Positions 1 through 4,821 of a stretch of DNA of 5,863 nt are shown here, piece by piece. Both the position numbers and the translations under genes were made by a program. How positions within the stretch are numbered: position 1 is the stretch's first letter; each line of letters opens with the position of its first letter. The notes below the pieces were generated by a model, which was given only the letters and a program-made list of their open reading frames with translations, had not been told where the DNA came from and did no database searches. The DNA is from an uncultured Saprospiraceae bacterium (GTDB lineage Bacteria > Bacteroidota > Bacteroidia > Chitinophagales > Saprospiraceae): the NCBI GenBank assembly GCA_937959095.1, contig CALGLY010000503.1:1-5863 (forward strand), written 5' to 3'.

Positions 1-2379
1 GAATGCTATTTCCGACAAGAGTTTGCACCATCTTCTTCTAATCATGGACGGATTTATCTTTCTGCTGATTCAGAAAATCTGGAAGGCCCACTGAATGGCT
101 ATTTTTTAAAATTAGGCGGCATTAGTGGCTCGGATGATGCCATTGAATTTTACCGACAAACTGGTACCAATACGGAATTGTTGCTGCGTGGAGTAGTAGG
201 GGCATTAGGTGGAGATAATAACGAAGCTCGCCTACGGGTTACGCGGGATGATTTAGGAACTTGGACGATAGAGACTGACTACACAGGTGGTATAAATTTC
301 CAGGAAGAGGGTAGTGTACTTGATAATACCCATTCTATGGGGGCTATTTTTGGACTCTACTGCACCTATTCTGTAAGTCGTAGTGATAAATTTATCTTCG
401 ATGATTTTTCTATCAGTTCCTCTCCTTCGGAGGATATAAGTGCGCCACAGTTAGTTCGATCAGAAGTACTGGATACACAGCAACTTGCTTTATATTTCAA
501 TGAGGCTATAGACGCACGTCTTGCCGAAGATTTGAACAACTATAGTATTTCTCCTGAGATTGCTATCTCCAATGCTACGCTGAATGGCACACAAGTAGTT
601 TTAGATCTAGAAAATGTATTGGAAGGAGGGACGAATTACACCTTATTAATAAATGAAATAACTGACTTGAGTGCAAATAGTGTGACTAACGTAAGCATTG
701 ATTTCGTCTACACACCGTCTGTTGCCATTAATGAAGGAGATATTCTTATAAATGAACTATTTGCTGATCCTTCGCCTGTGATAGGGCTGCCCGAAGCGGA
801 GTTTGTAGAATTGTACAATAGAACCGACAAGATATTCAATCTCAAAGACTTTATTATAGCCGATGCGGCTAAAGAAATTGATTTGCCTGAATATATTCTG
901 ACTCCTAATTCTTATGTACTACTGTATGATGGTACACTTAGCGATTTTTCAGATTATGGAAATGTGCTTCCTTTGACGGAATTTCTAGGATTAGGAAATA
1001 GTGGCGATCAACTCAGCCTTATTTCACCAGAAGGCGACCTTATTGATATTGTAAATTATGAAGATAGTTGGTACCAAGATTCAGATAAAGATAATGGAGG
1101 TTGGACACTAGAACGGATCAACCCTGATTTGATTTGTGAGCGTTCAGGCTCCAATTGGGCAGCATCTACACATCCGAGCGGTGGTACACCTGCACAGCAA
1201 AATTCTATTTACGCGCCTATTGCCGATACAGATTTCTCTGGGATTTCACGGGTGGTGCCTGTGGGAGATACTCGATTACGCATATTTTTTGAGGAAGCCT
1301 TAGCTGCTACTAATGCAGCAGATGTTAGTAATTATGAAATAGAAGGGGTAACTGTAATTGATGCTCAACTGGAAACTCCTTTGAATAAAAGCGTACTCCT
1401 TACCTTCGATGTACCCTTGCTGGCAGCGCAAATGTATACGCTTCAGCTTTTGGATAATATCACGGATTGTTTAGAAAATCCGATTACTACGAATACAAGC
1501 ATCGCATTTTCCTTGCCTAGTTTAGCTGCTGCGAATGATATTGTGATAAATGAAATCCTCTTTAATCCAGTAAGTGAAGGAACAGACTTTGTAGAACTTT
1601 ATAATCGCTCGAATAAGGCGGTGGATTTGAATGATTTCTTTTTAGCAAATAAGGTAGAGGAAGAGTTTGATAATATTAAACGAATAACGACTAGTTATCT
1701 GTTTCTTCCTGATACCTATGTAGTACTAACTGCTGATGTCGATGATATTCGGACACGCTACCAGCCCGAAGTCCCAACGGCATTTGTAGAAATGACTTTA
1801 CCGACGCTTCCTAATGACGAAGGCTCACTTGTTCTTTATCGCATAGATGGAAGTACCACTATCGAACTTGATGAAGTAGCTTATTTAGATGATTGGCACT
1901 CCGCATTGCTCGATGATGAAAACGGCGTTTCTCTAGAGCGTATTCACCCTGATGCACCTTCGCATATGCCAAGCAGTTGGCAGTCAGCGGCAGCTTCGGT
2001 AGGTTATGCTACACCTACTTATCAGAATTCGCAGTTCTTTGAACAGAAAGCAACTACAAATGATGTTTTCGGACTTTCTGAAAGTACTTTTTCGCCTGAT
2101 GAAGATGGTTATCAAGATTTCTTACTCCTCAACTACACTACGGATAAAGTCGGATATATCGCGAACGTCCGCATATTTGATGGGCAAGGTAGATTGGTGA
2201 AGAATTTGGCAGACAATGAACTCCTTGCTACCACAGGAACATTCAAGTGGGATGGCAGTACCAATGAAGGCACAAAAGCGGGCTTAGGAATTTATGTTTT
2301 ATCGGTAGAATATTTCACAGCTGATGGAAACCAAGCCTCTTATCAAACTACTTGTGTGCTTGCAGGGCAGTTAGATTAA
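1..2379 (+). CDS. Lamin-tail-domain (LTD) secreted/surface protein with FlgD-like C-terminal domain, 5'-partial
   Basis: The frame is open from base 1 to the TAA at 2377-2379, giving 792 visible residues; the true start and any signal peptide lie upstream. Visible-residue layout: 1-140, a beta-rich LamG/concanavalin-like end; 148-240, an Ig-like domain of the Big_5/SbsA kind (APQLVRSEVLDTQQL); 247-404, lamin-tail domain 1 (DILINELFADPSP, EFVELYNR, GGWTLERI); 411-507, a second Ig-like domain; 513-678, lamin-tail domain 2 (DIVINEILFNP, DFVELYNRS, VSLERIHPD); 687-792, a FlgD-like/CHU_C-like Ig domain with an acidic FSPDEDGYQD loop and GIYVLSVEYF. Thus the Ig + LTD unit is duplicated. Proteins with this layout are common in Bacteroidota and are thought to be exported; bacterial LTDs often accompany surface or nuclease modules, but no catalytic domain is visible here. 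The C-terminus resembles, but is not clearly, a type IX secretion signal. The domain family is fairly certain; the biological role is unknown. Confidence 0.88.
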   Translation, partial: ECYFRQEFAPSSSNHGRIYLSADSENLEGPLNGYFLKLGGISGSDDAIEFYRQTGTNTELLLRGVVGALGGDNNEARLRVTRDDLGTWTIETDYTGGINFQEEGSVLDNTHSMGAIFGLYCTYSVSRSDKFIFDDFSISSSPSEDISAPQLVRSEVLDTQQLALYFNEAIDARLAEDLNNYSISPEIAISNATLNGTQVVLDLENVLEGGTNYTLLINEITDLSANSVTNVSIDFVYTPSVAINEGDILINELFADPSPVIGLPEAEFVELYNRTDKIFNLKDFIIADAAKEIDLPEYILTPNSYVLLYDGTLSDFSDYGNVLPLTEFLGLGNSGDQLSLISPEGDLIDIVNYEDSWYQDSDKDNGGWTLERINPDLICERSGSNWAASTHPSGGTPAQQNSIYAPIADTDFSGISRVVPVGDTRLRIFFEEALAATNAADVSNYEIEGVTVIDAQLETPLNKSVLLTFDVPLLAAQMYTLQLLDNITDCLENPITTNTSIAFSLPSLAAANDIVINEILFNPVSEGTDFVELYNRSNKAVDLNDFFLANKVEEEFDNIKRITTSYLFLPDTYVVLTADVDDIRTRYQPEVPTAFVEMTLPTLPNDEGSLVLYRIDGSTTIELDEVAYLDDWHSALLDDENGVSLERIHPDAPSHMPSSWQSAAASVGYATPTYQNSQFFEQKATTNDVFGLSESTFSPDEDGYQDFLLLNYTTDKVGYIANVRIFDGQGRLVKNLADNELLATTGTFKWDGSTNEGTKAGLGIYVLSVEYFTADGNQASYQTTCVLAGQLD

Positions 2380-2466
2380 GGCGTTTTAAGTGTACAAAAT
2401 GTTATAGAACAGGTGTTTAAAAATGAAACTTAATTAAAAATTAACCGTAATGCCTTGTTATAAACG

Positions 2467-2484
2467 AATTGGGTTGTCCCAATT
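2467..2484. other. Perfect 7-bp hairpin downstream of the LTD gene
   Basis: AATTGGG (2467-2473) and CCCAATT (2478-2484) pair perfectly around a TTGT tetraloop, 88 bases after the LTD stop codon. It could mark the 3' end of that transcript, but no T-run follows, so it is not a classical intrinsic terminator. It also lies just upstream of the -7 element at 2504, near where a -33 box would be expected, so it might instead be a binding site. The structure is seen directly; the role is a guess. Confidence 0.35.
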
Positions 2485-2503
2485 TAATGTTAGAAAGTTA
2501 AAT

Positions 2504-2511
2504 TATCTTTG
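2504..2511 (+). promoter_or_regulatory. Bacteroidota-type -7 promoter element for the EEP-DAGK pair
   Basis: TATCTTTG is an exact match to the Bacteroidota -7 consensus TAnnTTTG. The expected -33 TTTG about 19 bases upstream is absent; AATT occupies 2481-2484. Initiation would fall near 2515-2520, leaving a leader of about 150 bases before the ATG at 2667. It is the best promoter candidate between the LTD gene and the EEP gene, but it rests on one box only. Confidence 0.4.
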
Positions 2512-2534
2512 CTTTAGAAAATATCCTTATATTT

Positions 2535-2556
2535 GTGGCTCGAATCCAAGAGCCAC
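2535..2556. other. Perfect 7-bp hairpin in the predicted EEP mRNA leader
   Basis: GTGGCTC (2535-2541) pairs perfectly with GAGCCAC (2550-2556) around the 8-base loop GAATCCAA. It lies just after the start site implied by the -7 element at 2504, and so near the 5' end of the predicted leader. This could stabilise the mRNA or bind a protein. No T-run follows, so it is not a terminator. No known riboswitch class is recognised. Confidence 0.35.
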
Positions 2557-2666
2557 TATGAGTCGTTGAGAAAAAATATAGAGAATATCCTTCACACGTA
2601 AGTATCAGAATTACATTGAACATAGACCGATCTTAAGTATTACAAACATAGAATAGCAACAGTGCC

Positions 2667-3665
2667 ATGCTTACTAATAAGATAGTACAAAATATATTTA
2701 TTTTACTGCTGGTAGTAGGTGCAGTCCTCTGCATTTATACTCCAGACAATCTGCTATTGAAGTGGGGGACTAATTTTACTCCACAAATAATGGTAGCTTA
2801 TCTTCTGCTTGGTGTCGGCTTCTTGATGGCAAGTCAGCAGCGACTAATGTTTACAAGTTTAGCTTGTTCTGCAATGCTCTGTTTATTCCTCAAAGATGCT
2901 TCTGGAGAAGTCTTAAAATACCCCGCCGCCACACAACAACCTAGTGTGAGTGTAGCTCATTTCAACTTAGCGAATAGCGAATCGGACTTCATAGCACAAA
3001 TAGATGCTATGCTCAATACAGATGCCGATTTATTATCTATACAAGAACTTACAATAGATTGGGAAGTGCCGCTAATGCAAGCCCTAAGCCCAGCATACCC
3101 ATACTTCAAGTCTATTCCTGATTTAGGTATTAATGGCGTAGCAGTTTATTCAAAGCACCCTTTCCAAACTATAGATACCTTTCATTACGAAAATACACCT
3201 AATATAGTAGGTTCTATAGCCTTTGAAGATAATCTCTTCTACTTTATCGGATCACATACCATGCCTGCTTTCACCGAGCAAGCTTATTTATCTAGAAAAT
3301 TGCACCTAGAGCGCGTAGCACAAGAATGCAAAATGATAAATGAACCCCTCATGACATTCGGAGAATACCACGAAGTACCTTGGTCCGAAGAAATTCGACA
3401 TTTCCGTATGTTAGCCGAACTAAATGATAGTAGAAGAAATTTTACGCCTACCCACCCACATGGTGCGCTCACCTTCTTCGATTTGCCAATAGATCATATC
3501 TTCTTTACCGATCATTTTCAATGCACTAGTTTCAATACCATTAGTGGAGAAACCTCTGACCATTTAGGTATTCAAGCAGTGTTCGAGTTTGTAGATCCTA
3601 CGCTTGATATTTTATCAGAAGCTCGCAAGCAATACTATGTTCGAGAAGCGTCTTTTGAGTTTTAA
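2667..3665 (+). CDS. Membrane-anchored endonuclease/exonuclease/phosphatase (EEP) family protein with altered metal-site motif
   Basis: 332 residues from ATG 2667, the first start in frame with the membrane segments. Hydrophobic stretches near residues 8-25, 40-56 and 58-76 predict a three-helix N-terminal anchor, followed by an EEP (DNase I-like) domain from about 94 to 308. Family landmarks in order: VAHFN with N100, the metal ligand E127 in SIQEL, H197 in IGSHTMP, then G232-E233-Y234-H235 followed by PWS, D276-H277 in PIDHIFF, and the terminal S297-D298-H299. The fourth motif is normally GDxN followed by PWS; here the catalytic Asp is Glu and the Asn is His, so activity may be reduced, altered or lost. 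The family hydrolyses phosphodiesters or phosphomonoesters in nucleic acids, phosphoinositides or sphingolipids, and the substrate here cannot be read from the sequence. The last 29 bases overlap the DAGK gene. No Shine-Dalgarno is evident, as is usual in Bacteroidota. Confidence 0.82.
   Translation: MLTNKIVQNIFILLLVVGAVLCIYTPDNLLLKWGTNFTPQIMVAYLLLGVGFLMASQQRLMFTSLACSAMLCLFLKDASGEVLKYPAATQQPSVSVAHFNLANSESDFIAQIDAMLNTDADLLSIQELTIDWEVPLMQALSPAYPYFKSIPDLGINGVAVYSKHPFQTIDTFHYENTPNIVGSIAFEDNLFYFIGSHTMPAFTEQAYLSRKLHLERVAQECKMINEPLMTFGEYHEVPWSEEIRHFRMLAELNDSRRNFTPTHPHGALTFFDLPIDHIFFTDHFQCTSFNTISGETSDHLGIQAVFEFVDPTLDILSEARKQYYVREASFEF
3308..3328 (+). repeat. Copy 1 of an exact 21-base direct repeat (encodes ERVAQEC)
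   Basis: An A followed by GAGCGCGTAGCACAAGAATG occurs here and again at 5679-5699, identical over 21 bases. Here it lies inside the EEP gene and encodes residues 215-221, ERVAQEC, in the loop or helix between the H197 and GEYH motifs. Flanking bases differ between the copies (T before and C after here; G before and T after there). Confidence 0.9.
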
Positions 3666-4002
3666 ATATGCCTTTCAAGGGCTAATTACACTTATCCGAA
3701 CACAAGCGAATGCAAAAATTCATTGCTTTGCAGCCTTGCTTACTATCGGACTTTCCTTTTATTTTCAACTTTCCCATATCGAATGGTGTCTCGTTATTTT
3801 CGCTATTGTAAGTGTATTAAGCGCGGAAGCCTTCAATACTGCTATAGAATATCTCACCGATTTGGTTTCTCCTGATTATCATCCTTTGGCAGGTAAAGCT
3901 AAGGATGTAGCTGCTGGAGCGGTTCTATGTACAGCTATTGGAGCGTTTTTTGTTGGTTTACTTCTTTTTTTGCCAAAATTTTTTGCGCTTTTTAACCTAT
4001 AA
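3637..4002 (+). CDS. dgkA: Prokaryotic diacylglycerol kinase / undecaprenol kinase (DAGK family)
   Basis: 121 residues, the usual length for this small integral-membrane kinase, which phosphorylates diacylglycerol or undecaprenol using ATP and so recycles lipid carriers. Helices near 27-45, 48-73 and 92-116 fit the family fold after an N-terminal amphipathic region (SFKYAFQGL). The signature EAFNTAIEYLTDL...GKAKDVAAGAVL carries E64, N67, E71, D75, K89 and D90, with the same spacing as E. coli E69, N72, E76, D80, K94 and D95. Counting back by that spacing, metal ligand E28 of E. coli falls on Q23 here (RTQANAKIH, where relatives usually have an E-x-N motif). ATG 3637 is chosen because it gives the family's typical N-terminus; an upstream TTG at 3604 would add 11 unlikely residues. 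The gene starts inside the EEP gene, suggesting translational coupling. Whether the substrate is diacylglycerol or undecaprenol cannot be decided, so the symbol denotes the family only. Confidence 0.93.
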   Translation: MFEKRLLSFKYAFQGLITLIRTQANAKIHCFAALLTIGLSFYFQLSHIEWCLVIFAIVSVLSAEAFNTAIEYLTDLVSPDYHPLAGKAKDVAAGAVLCTAIGAFFVGLLLFLPKFFALFNL

Positions 4003-4016
4003 AAAAGCCCTTTTTT
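3987..4016 (+). terminator. Likely intrinsic terminator overlapping the end of the DAGK gene
   Basis: GCTTTTT (3987-3993) pairs with AAAAAGC (4002-4008) around the loop AACCTATA, followed by CC and six T residues (4011-4016). The stem is AT-rich and weak, but stem plus T-run directly at the stop codon is the expected geometry. It includes the last codons of the kinase gene and would end the EEP-DAGK transcript. Confidence 0.45.
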
Positions 4017-4050
4017 CTTCTCTCTTTTTACGGGTACTCTTCTCTCTTTT
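4016..4050 (+). repeat. Pyrimidine tract with a 13-base direct repeat, period 22
   Basis: TCTTCTCTCTTTT occurs at 4016-4028 and again at 4038-4050, separated by TTACGGGTA. The tract begins at the T-run of the kinase terminator. It is nearly all C/T on the + strand. It may be simple low-complexity drift or may help Rho-independent release; no function is claimed. Confidence 0.55.
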
Positions 4051-4506
4051 AAATCCTTTCGTCACTCAATTTGATTTATTTATATTTAATATAAAACTAT
4101 ACATCACAAAAATGCTGTTTTTAACTTATGTAAAGAAATATTGGTTTTTAAATTTATAAAATCAACATTTTGAAGGGTATATAGTATAAAAAGAAAAAAA
4201 AATGTACTACATTTGGGTATCATTTGACGAAGAGAACACGTAAAAACAACAAAACATACTAGATTAACTCTCATTTCCAATTGCCGATACAATTTTACAA
4301 TTCAAACTTATTGCCTGCTGTCTGTCTATATAAACACCACAATTTCAAAGGTTTGAAGTGGGCATGTATGAATTGATTAAAAGCAATACCCTGCCTCCCC
4401 TTTGCTGTGGCTAAAAAGCACACTCGTCAGACCGTATTCAGCATATTATAAAAAAATAAATAATCGTTTTTGTTCCGTCTTTACTACCAAATGATAGGGG
4501 CATATC

Positions 4507-4548
4507 TTCTGATAACAATCAGGACTTAACAGTTTTAAACTATCAGAA
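4507..4548. repeat. Perfect 8-bp inverted repeat with 26-base spacer
   Basis: TTCTGATA (4507-4514) is mirrored by TATCAGAA (4541-4548). The right arm ends 39 bases before the ATG at 4588 and would fall between a weak -33 like TTTT (4533-4536) and a TATTTTAC (4555-4562) -7-like box, so an operator role is conceivable. The repeat is seen directly; the regulatory role is inference. Confidence 0.35.
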
Positions 4549-4587
4549 AAGAAATATTTTACTTGCATAAAATTTATTTCTTTAATT

Positions 4588-4701
4588 ATGAAGCAGCTTA
4601 CTACAAACTACATCGCAGTGCAAAGGCACTATGCGTTAGGATGGCACTCACATTCTAAGAATAGGCAAAATGAAGTGTTTGTAAAAAGCATTAAAGAATA
4701 A
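4588..4701 (+). CDS. Possible 37-aa small protein, unrecognised
   Basis: ATG 4588 to TAA 4699-4701 encodes 37 residues beginning MKQLTTNYIAVQRHY and ending NEVFVKSIKE. It is basic and His/Asn-rich, with no membrane segment, signal peptide or family I recognise. In its favour: unlike the open frames around it, it is not Phe/Leu/Lys low-complexity, has a normal ATG, includes Trp and Cys-free balanced composition, and lies 3' of a TATTTTAC box and the 8-bp inverted repeat. Against it: no Shine-Dalgarno, no known homologue, and a 37-codon frame can occur by chance. It may instead be the remains of a longer gene, or part of a non-coding RNA. Confidence 0.2.
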   Translation: MKQLTTNYIAVQRHYALGWHSHSKNRQNEVFVKSIKE

Positions 4702-4752
4702 GGTGAAATAAATAAGTGGACATGAAGGCATGAACATTTTTAATACACCTTA
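4699..4752. repeat. 7-bp inverted repeat around the spacer after the small ORF
   Basis: TAAGGTG (4699-4705), which begins at the small ORF's stop codon, is complementary to CACCTTA (4746-4752). The 40-base loop contains a smaller CATG-AAGG-CATG hairpin (4721-4732). No T-run follows, so it is not a classical terminator. It could be a chance pairing in AT-rich DNA. Confidence 0.22.
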
Positions 4753-4768
4753 AGATTATGACGCGCTA

Positions 4769-4799
4769 TTTGCGACTTAAATCACTTACTTTATTTTAA
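4769..4799 (+). promoter_or_regulatory. Bacteroidota-type promoter of the unknown gene at 4822
   Basis: TTTG (4769-4772) is followed by exactly 19 bases and TATTTTAA (4792-4799). This matches the -33 TTTG box and spacing of the Bacteroidota consensus TTTG-N19-TAnnTTTG, with the -7 box matching TAnnTT but not its final TG. Initiation near 4803-4807 would leave a short leader of about 15-19 bases before ATG 4822. Confidence 0.42.
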
Positions 4800-4821
4800 A
4801 AAACACTACAATCACTTCATC

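Larger units (their letters stand above)
4003..4821. other. 819-base AT-rich intergenic region
   Basis: No confident gene lies between the kinase stop and the ATG at 4822. The stretch holds the T-run of the terminator, a pyrimidine tract (4010-4050), two spaced inverted repeats (4507-4548 and 4699-4752), one possible 37-codon gene (4588-4701) and a promoter candidate (4769-4799). The part from 4051 to about 4500 shows only AT-rich sequence and low-complexity Phe/Leu/Lys-coding open frames on both strands. I see no tRNA, transposase remnant or known ncRNA in it. Confidence 0.7.

Noticed and set aside
178..180. TTG as a start codon for the LTD gene
   Set aside because: The frame is open and protein-like back to base 1 (ECYFRQEF..., GYFLKLGGISG), so this is an internal Leu codon and the real start is upstream of the window.
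2006..2200. 64-codon + strand frame inside the LTD gene
   Set aside because: Out-of-frame shadow of a convincing domain-bearing gene.
2534..2556. tRNA T-arm-like string CTCGAATCC
   Set aside because: The T-loop consensus is imperfect, and no acceptor stem, anticodon arm or D-arm fits around it; the bases are better explained as the loop of the GTGGCTC/GAGCCAC hairpin.
3284..3472. 62-codon minus-strand frame opposite the EEP gene
   Set aside because: Antisense to conserved EEP motifs, with no recognisable protein features.
3604..3606. TTG as the start of the kinase gene
   Set aside because: It would add 11 residues with no family resemblance and lengthen the overlap with the EEP gene; ATG 3637 gives the typical DAGK N-terminus.
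3938..4159. 73-codon Phe/Leu-rich + strand frame
   Set aside because: It starts within the kinase gene in another frame and runs through the terminator T-run and pyrimidine tract; its composition is explained by T-rich DNA.
4104..4292. 62-codon minus-strand frame in the spacer
   Set aside because: Low-complexity Phe/Leu-rich translation of A-rich DNA, with no start context or family resemblance.
4364..4414. 16-codon frame MYELIKSNTLPPLCCG
   Set aside because: Too short, with no promoter or other support; fully compatible with chance.
4003..4821. Insertion sequence remnant or CRISPR array in the long spacer
   Set aside because: No terminal inverted repeats with target duplications, no transposase-like frame and no regularly spaced repeat-spacer units were found.
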